Both the position numbers and the translations under genes were made by a program. 49,616 nt of DNA from Spirochaetia bacterium (GTDB lineage Bacteria > Spirochaetota > Spirochaetia > Treponematales > Breznakiellaceae), in assembly GCA_025997655.1 (NCBI GenBank), contig BNUW01000001.1, positions 1-49,616 of the forward strand. Direction: 5' to 3'. Position 1 is the stretch's first letter, and every line of letters begins with the position of its first letter. Below, piece by piece: positions 40,657 to 49,197 of this stretch. The notes beneath the pieces were generated by a model that saw only the letters and a program-made list of their open reading frames with translations, was not told the DNA's origin and ran no database searches.

Positions 40657-40685
40657 ATTATACGTGTTTTATCCGGATTTGTCAA
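40657..40685 (-). promoter_or_regulatory. Consensus promoter upstream of the 60-aa ORF and argH
   Basis: On the minus strand TTGACA (40685-40680), exactly 17 bp, TATAAT (40662-40657). Both boxes are perfect. Confidence 0.75.
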
Positions 40686-40761
40686 TTTTCTGTCTGACAG
40701 CACCGCGACCGAGCTTGACAAAACAATAAAAAATGTCTAAATAATATCAAAGGAGAAGAAA

Positions 40762-41163
40762 ATGGGAAAGAAAAGCCTTTTATTGTCATTTTTTATTATT
40801 ATGGGTCTTCAGAATTTACTCGCTGAAACATTGACCATTCAAGTGGAAAATGCGGACCCCGGTAAGGGATATAATATACTGGTTGGGATCAGTGATAAGG
40901 AAGAAGGTTACCCGGATAAATCTTTTACCTGGAAAACAGTCCCGGTAACGGACAAGACGGTGACGGTTGTTTTTACCGATTTGCAGAAGGGAATATACGC
41001 CGTATCCTTATATCAAGACACCAATGGCAATGAAAAACTGGATACAGTTCTTGGGATACCAAGGGAAAAATATGGGTTTAGTAATAATACCATGATGCCC
41101 AATTATGGAAAAAACCAATTTGAGTTAAATAAGGATACGACGATTACGATAAAGCTGCGATAG
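40762..41163 (+). CDS. DUF2141-family exported protein
   Basis: A 133-aa protein with a signal peptide (MGKKSLLLSFFIIMGLQNLLA) and AAAGGAG 8 nt before the ATG. The mature part has the DUF2141 pattern: VFTDLQKGIYAVSLYQDTNG, NEKLDTVLGIPREKYGFSNN. The family is predicted to be a small periplasmic beta-sandwich; its function is unknown. It is convergent with tsaD, with only 15 nt between them and no terminator seen. It is divergent from the 60-aa ORF. Confidence 0.85.
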   Translation: MGKKSLLLSFFIIMGLQNLLAETLTIQVENADPGKGYNILVGISDKEEGYPDKSFTWKTVPVTDKTVTVVFTDLQKGIYAVSLYQDTNGNEKLDTVLGIPREKYGFSNNTMMPNYGKNQFELNKDTTITIKLR

Positions 41164-41178
41164 CAGGGGAACAAATTT

Positions 41179-42204
41179 TCAAGGATACTTCTTCCGAAAC
41201 CCCTGCACCCGCGCTGACGCCGTCACGCTCAAGGGCGAGCGGTCTCCCCGTGCAAGGTACTGATACCCAATCCCCGCAATCATGGCGCCGTTGTCCCCGC
41301 AGTACTCCAGGGGCGGGAACACGCAGCGAAGGTCCGTCCGTTCCGCAAGCCGGGAGCGGAGGTACGAGTTGGCCGCCACCCCGCCGCCCGCAACGATGGC
41401 GCTAAGCCCCGTGTCTTCCGCAGCCCGGAAGAGGGAACGGAGTAGTATTTCTACCGCAGTTTTCTGGAACGATGCGGCAATATCTTCGGGACGCACAGTC
41501 ACCGTGTTTTTACTGCGAAACTGTTCCAGTTGGTTGATCACCGCAGTCTTGAGCCCCGAGTAGGACACATCGTAGGGATGATCCCCCTTGTGGAGGCTGG
41601 GCAGGGGAAAACGAAATGCCGTGGAGTCCCCGGTTTTAGCCAGTTTATCGATGTAGTCGCCGCCGGGGTAGCCGAAGCCGTAATACTTGGACACCTTGTC
41701 GAAGGCTTCCCCCACCGCATCGTCGATGGTGGTCCCCAGGACGGTGATAGTGTCAAAGTCGTCTACCCGGCAAATGATGCTGTGACCACCGGAAACCAGG
41801 AGCCCCAGGAAGGGGTAGTCCGTAACGGCGCCGGTCGCCATTAGCCGGGGGGCGTAAAGGTGGGCCAGCATGTGGTTTATGGCGATAAAGGGGAGTCCTC
41901 TAGCCCAGGCAAAGGCCTTGGCAAAGCTGAGACCCACCAGGAGGGAGCCCAGGAGGCCCGGATGAGCGGTGGCGGCGACCCCGTCAAGATCGGCGGGGCC
42001 AAGGCTGGCTTTTTCCAAAGCCTCCCGGACAACGCCGTCGATCCATTCGGTGTGCATACGGCTCGCCAATTCGGGCACTACCCCGTTGTACTTGGCGTGG
42101 AAGGGTATCTGGGTCGCCACCACGTTGGAGAGGACCCACGTACCGTTTTCCACAACCGCTGCGGCACATTCGTCGCAGGAAGACTCAATCCCCAGGATCT
42201 TCAT
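41179..42204 (-). CDS. tsaD: tRNA N6-adenosine threonylcarbamoyltransferase TsaD
   Basis: A 341-aa ASKHA-fold protein that attaches threonylcarbamoyl to A37 of ANN-decoding tRNAs, together with TsaB, C and E. It starts MKILGIESSCDECAAAVVEN. The metal-binding HxxxH is in FIAINHMLAHLYAP, and the ATP/substrate motifs are LLVSGGHS and VAGGGVAANSYLR. The length is normal. It follows the sigma-factor stop by 16 nt with no ribosome-binding site, so coupling or re-initiation is likely. tsaB and tsaE are not in the window. Confidence 0.96.
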   Translation of the reverse strand: MKILGIESSCDECAAAVVENGTWVLSNVVATQIPFHAKYNGVVPELASRMHTEWIDGVVREALEKASLGPADLDGVAATAHPGLLGSLLVGLSFAKAFAWARGLPFIAINHMLAHLYAPRLMATGAVTDYPFLGLLVSGGHSIICRVDDFDTITVLGTTIDDAVGEAFDKVSKYYGFGYPGGDYIDKLAKTGDSTAFRFPLPSLHKGDHPYDVSYSGLKTAVINQLEQFRSKNTVTVRPEDIAASFQKTAVEILLRSLFRAAEDTGLSAIVAGGGVAANSYLRSRLAERTDLRCVFPPLEYCGDNGAMIAGIGYQYLARGDRSPLSVTASARVQGFRKKYP

Positions 42205-42220
42205 GGGGATTAGTCTACGG

Positions 42221-43048
42221 TTATATTGCCTCTTCGTACATACAGCTCCGCAGTTCCTCCGCGGAACCCCGCATCTTTTTCAGGGCCTTGATTTCAATCT
42301 GGCGGACCATTTCTGCGGATATGCCCATCTTGTCGCCGATTTTTTTAAGGGAGTGCCGCTCACCACCGTTAAGCTGGTAACGGTACATGAGAATGCGCTT
42401 TTCCCGATCCTTCAGGCGGCCAAGAAAGTGGATGGCTGTTTTCCGGGATGATTCTTTTAAGAAGTTCCGTTCCGGGTTGTAGGTATAATCTTCCTGGAGT
42501 TCCGCCAGGGTAATTGAGTCATCGGCTCCGGTGTCCTTGTCTAAGGAAACAAAACCGTTGGCTATCCCCAGGATAAAATCAACCTCCTCCTCCGGCACCC
42601 CGACCTCGGCGGCGATCTCTTTATTGCTGGGGTTGTGGGTCAGGGTCTGACTCAGGGTGTGGTAGGCGCGCTGTATGCGGAGAAGGGTTTCTTCCTTCCG
42701 GAGGGGCAGACGGATTGCCCGGCGTTTGGTGGATAAAGAACGGACGATGAATTGGCGGATCCACCAGCCGGCATAGGTTGAGAAACGACACTGCTTCCGG
42801 TGATCGTACTTTTCAGCGGCGTGCATCAGGCCGAGATTCCCCTCCTGAATAATATCCATAAAGGGCACATCAACCGCCGTATAGGCACGGGCCACCTTCA
42901 CCACCAACCGCAAGTTTGCTTCAATAAGCCGTTTCCGGGCCGCTTTATCCCCCGCTTGTATCCGTTTGGATAACTCAAGTTCCTCTTCAAAGCTTAAAAG
43001 GGGAATTTTTTTAATTTGGTCGTAATACTGTTGTAAAATCTTGTCCAT
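42221..43048 (-). CDS. Sigma-70-family RNA polymerase sigma factor (group 2-like)
   Basis: A 275-aa sigma factor with regions 1.2 to 4.2 and no long region 1.1. Region 2 is visible in ANLRLVVKVARAYTAVDVPF, MDIIQEGNLGLMHAAEKYDH, FSTYAGWWIRQFIVRSLS. The region 4 helix-turn-helix is HSLKKIGDKMGISAEMVRQI. Its size fits an RpoS/RpoH-like alternative factor rather than housekeeping RpoD. Start 43048 (MDKILQQY) has AAGGAGG 5 nt upstream; the longer reading to 43090 is rejected. It sits between tsaD and the sigma-54 regulator gene, all on the minus strand. Confidence 0.9.
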   Translation of the reverse strand: MDKILQQYYDQIKKIPLLSFEEELELSKRIQAGDKAARKRLIEANLRLVVKVARAYTAVDVPFMDIIQEGNLGLMHAAEKYDHRKQCRFSTYAGWWIRQFIVRSLSTKRRAIRLPLRKEETLLRIQRAYHTLSQTLTHNPSNKEIAAEVGVPEEEVDFILGIANGFVSLDKDTGADDSITLAELQEDYTYNPERNFLKESSRKTAIHFLGRLKDREKRILMYRYQLNGGERHSLKKIGDKMGISAEMVRQIEIKALKKMRGSAEELRSCMYEEAI

Positions 43049-43236
43049 GCTGTCCTCCTTACGTTCTATCACTATATTAGCAATATCCATGCCAAGACGG
43101 CGTATTTTTCGGAGGTATCTCGTAATTCATTTCACCGTAAGGAAATACGCCTCTTACACTTTAACCGGCAGCGGACAGGAGACAAGGTTTTGTATGAATT
43201 ATCATACTTTTTTCTGAACCGGGAGTATCTAAAACA

Positions 43237-44583
43237 CTATGGTTCAAGCCCATAGGCCTTTATTTTATTGATGATGGTCTTCCGGCTGACCCCCAGTTCC
43301 GCCGCCGCTTGGGTACGGTTGCCATTGGTCCGGGCCAGGGCCTTCAGTATGGCCTCCCGTTCAATGGCTTCCAGGCTGGGAAGGGCGGACGGGGCCGCGT
43401 TTGCAGTGTCGGCGGCGACTGGCATTCCCCCCTGCCTGAGCAGATCGATATCCCCTGGGGTGATGGCGCCCTCTCCCCGGTAGATCAGTGCCCGCTCCAG
43501 GACATTTTCCAATTCCCGGACATTGCCGGGGAAGGGGTATTCCCGCAGTTTTTCCATCGCCGCCGGGGTAAGAGCGGGCAAAGGGCGGCCCATACGGAAA
43601 CTGAGTTTTTTCAGGAGGTATGTTGCCAGGAGGGGGATGTCCTCCCGGCGTTCCCGCAGAGGCGGGATGGCCAGGCGGAACACGTTAAGCCGGTAGTAGA
43701 GGTCCTCCCGGAACCTGCCTTCCCGGACCAGGTTTTCGATATCCCGGTTGGTAGCCGAAACGATCCGGGCGTTGACGGGGATGTCGTCGTTACCCCCCAG
43801 GCGGCGGATCTTCCTGTCTTGTAAAACCCGCAGGAGTTTTACCTGGAGGGCCATGGGCATTTCGCCAATCTCGTCCAGGAAGAGGGTTCCCCGGCCGGCA
43901 AGCTCAAAGAGCCCCTGCTTGCGGGCAGCCGCTCCGGTAAAGGCGCCCTTTTCGTGGCCGAAGAGTTCGCTTTCCATAAGCCCCTCATGGATGCCTCCGA
44001 TGTTCACCGCCGCGAAGGGTTCCTGCCCGTTATTGCCCCGGCGGTGGATCTCCCGCGCGACAACCTCCTTGCCGGTCCCGCTTTCCCCGGTGATCAGCAC
44101 CGTAACGTCCGCCCCGGCTATCTTATCAATCTGGGCGGAAAGTTCCCGCATAAGGCCGGTATCGCCGATAAGGAGGTTTTCCCCGCCGGCGTTTCGCTTT
44201 TCCGCCTCCAGGCTGTTTTCCCGGCGTTTGTCCTCCACCAGATGACGGAGCTTGATCACCAGTTCCGCGGGATCAAAGGGCTTTACCAGGTAGTCCTTAG
44301 CCCCGGCTTTCAGGGCCGCCACCGCATCGGCGATTTGCCCGTGGGCGGAGATCATTATCACCGGGGCGATAATCCCCCGGCTGTTGATCCAGGCCAGCAC
44401 TTCCTGCCCGCTCATCCCCGGCAGCTTGAGGTCCAGGACCACTGCGTCAAAGGCTTCCCGCTCAAGGCAGCGGAGGGCAGACTCTCCGGTTTCCGCCGCC
44501 GCCGAATCGATCTGCTCCAGGCTCAAATATTTTTTCAGGGATTCCCGAATATTCCGCTCATCATCTACTATTAATACCTTCAT
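43237..44583 (-). CDS. NtrC/AtoC-type sigma-54-dependent response regulator
   Basis: A 448-aa protein in three parts. The receiver (1-120) has the phospho-Asp in AVVLDLKLPGMSG. The AAA+ domain has Walker A GESGTGKE, the sigma-54 contact loop GAFTGA and Walker B GTLFLDEIGE. The C-terminal Fis-type helix-turn-helix is NRTQAAAELGVSRKTIINKI. It activates sigma-54 promoters after phosphorylation. Treponemes carry an AtoS/AtoC pair of this kind. The probable kinase (46212-47597) lies upstream on the same strand but is separated by eda and a dehydrogenase. The start follows the eda stop by 4 nt, so it is in an operon with eda. Confidence 0.95.
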   Translation of the reverse strand: MKVLIVDDERNIRESLKKYLSLEQIDSAAAETGESALRCLEREAFDAVVLDLKLPGMSGQEVLAWINSRGIIAPVIMISAHGQIADAVAALKAGAKDYLVKPFDPAELVIKLRHLVEDKRRENSLEAEKRNAGGENLLIGDTGLMRELSAQIDKIAGADVTVLITGESGTGKEVVAREIHRRGNNGQEPFAAVNIGGIHEGLMESELFGHEKGAFTGAAARKQGLFELAGRGTLFLDEIGEMPMALQVKLLRVLQDRKIRRLGGNDDIPVNARIVSATNRDIENLVREGRFREDLYYRLNVFRLAIPPLRERREDIPLLATYLLKKLSFRMGRPLPALTPAAMEKLREYPFPGNVRELENVLERALIYRGEGAITPGDIDLLRQGGMPVAADTANAAPSALPSLEAIEREAILKALARTNGNRTQAAAELGVSRKTIINKIKAYGLEP

Positions 44584-44587
44584 TGTT

Positions 44588-45205
44588 TTACCGGCCTCTG
44601 TGCTGTTTTACTATCGCAGCCGACTGTGCGCAAACCTGGGTCATTGACGCATAGTCCCCTGCACAGAGCCAGCCGCCCCCGACCGCGAAAACCTCGGGGA
44701 TACAATAATCGGCCAAATTGTTCAGATCAACGCCGCCGGTGGGTATAAATTTGATTTCCGGGAAGGGTCCGGAAAGGGCTTTTATCGCCGTAACACCGCC
44801 GTATACATTGGCGGGGAAAAACTTGAGCGCCCTGAGCCCGGCCTTGATGGCGGCGGTAATTTCTGTCGGGGTGACACAGCCGGGAAATACCGCGATATCA
44901 TTTTTAAGGCAATATTCAACAATCACCGGATCGAACCCCGGGGAGACGATAAATTGCGCGCCCCCGGCGATGGCTTCCTTGCAGCTGCTCAGGGAAAGCA
45001 CCGTGCCGGCCCCCACCAGAACATCAGGACAGGCGGCGGATACCTTCGCAATGGCATCAAGCCCGGCGGAGGTACGCAGGGTTATTTCCATAATATCAAC
45101 GCCCCCGGCTAAAAGCGCTTTCGCAGTATCCACCGCACGGGCCGCGTCATCAATCACCACAACCGGCACCAGGTAGGTGTTGGATATCCGTTCCTGTATG
45201 GACAT
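44588..45205 (-). CDS. eda: KDPG/KHG aldolase (Entner-Doudoroff)
   Basis: A 205-aa class I aldolase cleaving 2-keto-3-deoxy-6-phosphogluconate (or 4-hydroxy-2-oxoglutarate). The family residues are Glu in MEITLRT, GAGTVLS, FPGCVTPTEI, the Schiff-base Lys in ALKFFPAN, and PTGGV. CAGGAGA is 7 nt before ATG 45205; the upstream extension has no such site. It is divergent from the dehydrogenase at 45265, which may share its pathway of sugar-acid breakdown. It ends 4 nt before the sigma-54 regulator gene. Confidence 0.93.
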   Translation of the reverse strand: MSIQERISNTYLVPVVVIDDAARAVDTAKALLAGGVDIMEITLRTSAGLDAIAKVSAACPDVLVGAGTVLSLSSCKEAIAGGAQFIVSPGFDPVIVEYCLKNDIAVFPGCVTPTEITAAIKAGLRALKFFPANVYGGVTAIKALSGPFPEIKFIPTGGVDLNNLADYCIPEVFAVGGGWLCAGDYASMTQVCAQSAAIVKQHRGR

Positions 45206-45264
45206 ATATATCTCCTGACAAAGTATAGCACACCCCGGCGGTGCCCTGATACTATATATGCACA

Positions 45265-46227
45265 ATGAAAATAGTGGTTACCGCAACCTCTTTCAGGGCG
45301 GATAGTACCGGTCCGGCGCCGGAGCAGCTGCGGCAATTTGCCTCCCAAGAGGGGGCTGAGCTTGTTTTTAATCCCCATGGCAGGCCCCTTTCGGAGGATG
45401 AGCTGATACCCCTCTTAAAGGACGGTGACGGATATATCGCCGGGCTTGATTTTGTTACCAAAAAAGTGATCGACGCCTGCAATTCACTGCGGGTGATTTC
45501 CCGGTATGGCGTAGGCCTTGATCGGGTTGACCTTGAGGCGGCGAAGGCCAAAAACATTGTGGTCTGCAATACCCCGGGGGCCAATGCCCAGGCGGCGGCG
45601 GATTTAACCATGGCGCTTATGCTGTGCGTGGCCCGCAAAATCCCCCTGCTTGACCGGAAAACAAGGGAAGGCCGGTGGGTGCGTTCCACCGGCATTGAGC
45701 TGTACGGGAAGACCATCGGCATTTTGGGGCTCGGGGCGGTTGGCAAGGCGGTAGCGAAACGGGCCCAGGGTTTTTCCATGCGTGTTTTAGCGTACTCTCC
45801 CCATATCAATACATACTATGCGAAAGAAAACGGCATAGAAGCGGTGGATTTTGACCGGGTGATCACAAACGCCGATGTGCTCTGTCTCCATATGCCCCTC
45901 ACCACTGAAACCAGGAATATTATTTCCGGCGAGGTGATGCGCCGCATGAAAAAGGGCGCCATCCTTATCAATACCGCCCGGGGCGGTCTTATAGACGAAC
46001 AGGCGGCTAATGAACTGCTGCGCTCGGGACATCTTGGCGGCCTGGGGCTTGATACCTATGAAACGGAACCCCCCAAACAGTCACCGCTCTTTGAGCTTGA
46101 TACTGTGGTACTGACCCCCCATACCGGCGCCCATACCGATGAGGCCACCGCCGCTATGGCCGCCATGTCGGTACAAAACCTGATAGATGTTTTATCCGGT
46201 AAGCCCTGCCCCTATGCCTTGACCTGA
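45265..46227 (+). CDS. D-isomer-specific 2-hydroxyacid dehydrogenase (PGDH-like) 2
   Basis: A 320-aa NAD-dependent dehydrogenase with the Rossmann motif GILGLGAVGKAV, catalytic Arg in NTARGG, a Glu in YETEPP and His in TPHTGAH. It is divergent from eda, so a role in 2-keto-3-deoxy-acid or hydroxyacid metabolism is likely. It is a paralogue of the gene at 828-1814. The ATG has no Shine-Dalgarno and TATATA (45253-45258) ends 6 nt before it, so the mRNA is likely leaderless. Its 3' end overlaps the convergent histidine-kinase gene by 16 bp. Confidence 0.92.
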   Translation: MKIVVTATSFRADSTGPAPEQLRQFASQEGAELVFNPHGRPLSEDELIPLLKDGDGYIAGLDFVTKKVIDACNSLRVISRYGVGLDRVDLEAAKAKNIVVCNTPGANAQAAADLTMALMLCVARKIPLLDRKTREGRWVRSTGIELYGKTIGILGLGAVGKAVAKRAQGFSMRVLAYSPHINTYYAKENGIEAVDFDRVITNADVLCLHMPLTTETRNIISGEVMRRMKKGAILINTARGGLIDEQAANELLRSGHLGGLGLDTYETEPPKQSPLFELDTVVLTPHTGAHTDEATAAMAAMSVQNLIDVLSGKPCPYALT

Positions 46228-47597
46228 TATTCTATCATGGTGATGAAGACCGTAACCCCGCCCCCTTCCCGGTTTTCAATACCGATGGTTCCCCCGGCGG
46301 CCTCCACAAACCGCTTGCCGATTGAAAGGCCGATACCGGTCCCGGTACTCTTACTGGTAAAGAAGGGATCAAAGACCCGTTTAATATCCCCCTCGGCGAT
46401 ACCCCTGCCCCGGTCATAAATGCTGATATTGACAGCGCCGGTTTTATCGGAGCCATTATCGTCATTCCGCAGTATCGCTGCGCCGATGGCGTTTTCGGGA
46501 CTGCCGCTTTCAATGGCGTTGCGGATAATATTTTCAAAGACCGACCGCGCCCGCCCGGCGTCCATGAAGACCAGGGCATCGGTAAGGGAATTTTCTTCCA
46601 CAATATTTCTGCCGCAGATCCGCAGGGATATTTCGGAAAGTATAGTTGCGATGTTTAGCGGCGCCGGTTGTCCCGCCGCATCCCGGAGGTAATCGTTTAT
46701 CCGGTAACTCAGGGCGGAGAGGCGGTCCACTTCTTCGTTGATGATCCCCAATTCCTCCCGGCCTTTTTCTGGGGAGAGTTTCTCCAGGATGCCCGTCTGG
46801 AGCCGGATGGAGAGGAGGGGATTCTTGATTTCGTGGGCCAGGGTGCTGGCGGCGGTTCCCAGAACCACCAGGTTTTGCTGGGCCTCTATCCGTTCCCGGT
46901 ATTCCCGGTTTCGTAAATACAGCCCCCGCACAAAAAATACCAGCGCCAGTAATACTAACTCGCAAAGGGGGAAAGCGATGGCGGTCAGGGTCTGACTGCG
47001 CCAATAATTAGCATGGGATATATCAATGTAAATGTACCTGCCCCGGGCGAAGGGGGTAAAAAAGCTTCCGGGGACCTTGTCCTGCTCCGTGTCCCGGCTT
47101 TCTTCACGGCTCCAATGTCTATTCCGGATATTCTCATGATTCCGGTTGATTTCCTGATTACGCCGTTGGGGCGGCGGCATCATCCCCTCGGTACTGAGGA
47201 TAAACTTAACCCGGCGGTCGCCTTTATCAGGAATAGTATAGCGGCCGTTCCTGGCGGCCCGGTAATCCTCCAGCATACCTTCGTCAAATACCGGAGGAAC
47301 CGTACCCCACTGATAGGACGGGGTAAGATCTTCGCCGTAAATCCCAAACCCGATAATCCTGTCCCGGAGCAGTTCCAAAGATTCAATGGCGGACCCGAAG
47401 TCGTCATAGTTTCTGAGGCTGGTAAAAAGGTGATTGAACAGCCGTTCATTGTCGTTATCCCGGATGAGCCGCGCCCGGTCCCGCATGCCCAGGATGATAA
47501 AAACCGTGAGGGCAGAAAAAAGCGCCCAGCAAAGTATGGCGGCGATAGCGGATAAGGACTTACTGGTCCTCAATGTCCGGGGCGGAATTTTCATCAT
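46212..47597 (-). CDS. Membrane sensor histidine kinase (AtoS/NtrB-like)
   Basis: A 461-aa kinase. Two transmembrane helices near the N-terminus (about 18-42 and 200-225) bracket a periplasmic sensor domain of about 160 residues. That domain is rich in Arg and Asn (PPPQRRNQEINRNHENIRNR). The HisKA box is ASTLAHEIKNPLLSIRLQTG with the phospho-His. The HATPase has NAIESGS, DRGRGIAEGD, FFTSKSTGTGIGLSIG. Start 47597 or 47594 has AAGGA about 8 nt upstream. It is the probable partner of the sigma-54 regulator at 43237-44583 by family, though not adjacent. The convergent dehydrogenase gene overlaps its last 16 bp. Confidence 0.92.
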   Translation of the reverse strand: MMKIPPRTLRTSKSLSAIAAILCWALFSALTVFIILGMRDRARLIRDNDNERLFNHLFTSLRNYDDFGSAIESLELLRDRIIGFGIYGEDLTPSYQWGTVPPVFDEGMLEDYRAARNGRYTIPDKGDRRVKFILSTEGMMPPPQRRNQEINRNHENIRNRHWSREESRDTEQDKVPGSFFTPFARGRYIYIDISHANYWRSQTLTAIAFPLCELVLLALVFFVRGLYLRNREYRERIEAQQNLVVLGTAASTLAHEIKNPLLSIRLQTGILEKLSPEKGREELGIINEEVDRLSALSYRINDYLRDAAGQPAPLNIATILSEISLRICGRNIVEENSLTDALVFMDAGRARSVFENIIRNAIESGSPENAIGAAILRNDDNGSDKTGAVNISIYDRGRGIAEGDIKRVFDPFFTSKSTGTGIGLSIGKRFVEAAGGTIGIENREGGGVTVFITMIEYQVKA

Positions 47598-47626
47598 GGC
47601 AATTCCTTCCTTACCAGCATACAACG

Positions 47627-48976
47627 TTACTGCTGTTTTGATAAGAGCAGGTTGATAACTTCATCCGGTGATTCGAATGCGCAGAGGCTCCGCAGCTTTG
47701 AAAGACCGGTAAGAAATCCGTATTCCGCGGTGAGCCGCTGGGTATGGCTGTCTCCGGCAAGAGCTATCGCATCGGAAAGCACAAAAACCGAGGCCTGCGA
47801 AAGTTTGTACAGTTCCAGGGTATACTCATAATTCTGCCGGGCGTATTCATCGGCCCGGCGGGCGGACTGCACCGAAAGGGCATAGCCGATGAGGTCCAGC
47901 AGGGCGGTTTGGATTTCCACCGCCAGGGCGCTTTCGGCGTCACGGAGGGTCAGGGCCGCTTGGGTTTGCGCCATACGCTTCTTCTTCACCGACGAAGCTA
48001 TAACCCAGTAGTCCAGGGGTATGCTGCCGCTGATACTGACGCTGCCGTTGGGAAAAGCGGACAGTCCCCCCCCGGCAGTCTCCGCTGCGGTAGAATAACT
48101 GATCCCCGTGGAAATACTTGCGTTGAGGCTTGGGATGTAGTCGGTTTTTGCAAGCCCCACATTTCGTTCCGCCGCCTGCAGTTGGAGGTTTGTTTTTAAC
48201 AGGCCGGGGTTGTTCGCCTTAGCGGATGCGGAGAAACGTTCCGTCAGCATCGCTATTCTATCTTCCGAAAGCGTTGAAAGAGTGCGGAGCGCATCCTCAT
48301 ACACATCGAAATCAATGGCTGCCAGTTCCGGAATTTCTTTAAGGCCGGTACTGTTTTTCAGGTTCGCTTTACTGACCGTCAAATCCCGCACCGCGCGGTT
48401 CCAGGCAGTTTCCGCCTGCCCCTGTTCCGCCATAGCTTTGAGGTAATCCCCCCGGCTTATCATGCCGCTTCCCAGGCGCAGTTCCGACATGGAAAGCGCC
48501 AAGGCCGCCGTTTCCAGGGCGGCAGTCCTGGTTTCCAGAGCCGCCGCCGCCTTAAGGGTTTCGTAATACGCGCTATCCGCCGTATCCAGCACGGAAAAAT
48601 AGGCCGTCAAAGCATCCTGCCGGGCAGATTCGGTATTGATAGCGTTGATAGCCTTCATGTAGATGCTCTTTCCCCCGTCAAACAGTTTTTGTGACACCCC
48701 AAAATTCGCCCCGGTCTTTATGCTGTCCTGAATATTCGTTTCCCCCCAAAGTTGTCCCGAGGCGGACACCCCCAGAGATAGTGATGGCAGGTTATCATAA
48801 ATCCGTGTCTTTTCATCCAGCCGGGCACTCTCCACCGCCAATTGAAACCGCGCCAGACTCGGTGAATTAGCCAGCGCCAGAGCCCGCACATCATCAATAG
48901 TGATTTGTTCCGCAGTAATACTGTTTGTAATGAAAAACATAAGCAGTAATACTATGTGTACGAATTTATTCTTCAT
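47627..48976 (-). CDS. TolC-family outer-membrane efflux protein
   Basis: A 449-aa protein with a signal peptide (MKNKFVHIVLLLMFFITNSI, TA) and two outer-membrane-efflux repeats with long helices (ALALANSPSLARFQLAVESA, ALETRTAALETAALALSMSE, LQLQAAERNVGLAKTDYIPS). The trimer forms the exit duct of MacB- or RND-type pumps. AAAGGA stands 9 nt before the ATG. It follows a MacB-like permease on the same strand, so the two probably form an export system. The membrane-fusion partner (MacA-like) should lie beyond the right edge. Confidence 0.9.
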   Translation of the reverse strand: MKNKFVHIVLLLMFFITNSITAEQITIDDVRALALANSPSLARFQLAVESARLDEKTRIYDNLPSLSLGVSASGQLWGETNIQDSIKTGANFGVSQKLFDGGKSIYMKAINAINTESARQDALTAYFSVLDTADSAYYETLKAAAALETRTAALETAALALSMSELRLGSGMISRGDYLKAMAEQGQAETAWNRAVRDLTVSKANLKNSTGLKEIPELAAIDFDVYEDALRTLSTLSEDRIAMLTERFSASAKANNPGLLKTNLQLQAAERNVGLAKTDYIPSLNASISTGISYSTAAETAGGGLSAFPNGSVSISGSIPLDYWVIASSVKKKRMAQTQAALTLRDAESALAVEIQTALLDLIGYALSVQSARRADEYARQNYEYTLELYKLSQASVFVLSDAIALAGDSHTQRLTAEYGFLTGLSKLRSLCAFESPDEVINLLLSKQQ

Positions 48977-49008
48977 TTCTCATTCCTTTTTAAGATCATG
49001 TTAAGGCA

Positions 49009-49165
49009 CGGTCGGGAAGGGGTACGCCGGGCGCTCATGCGGATGGGGGAATCTGCTCCCCGAGCCCCGCCCCCAGGGGGGCTGAAGGGTCTCGGTACAC
49101 GCCCTTGCGCAAGCAAGATCTTGGACACCCATATGCATTCGACCCGTCATACCCCTTCCCGACCG
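49009..49165. repeat. 157-bp element bounded by perfect 16-bp inverted repeats
   Basis: CGGTCGGGAAGGGGTA (49009-49024) and TACCCCTTCCCGACCG (49150-49165) are perfect inverted repeats, with partial pairing continuing inward. The GC-rich interior has further pairing (AGCCCC/GGGGCT region near 49063-49083). It fills the gap between the macB-like and tolC-like genes and carries no start-to-stop gene of its own. A palindromic mobile unit or an mRNA-processing element is likely. Confidence 0.65.
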
Positions 49166-49197
49166 CTCCGTAAGGGTTTTCTTTTGTGCGCATCACG

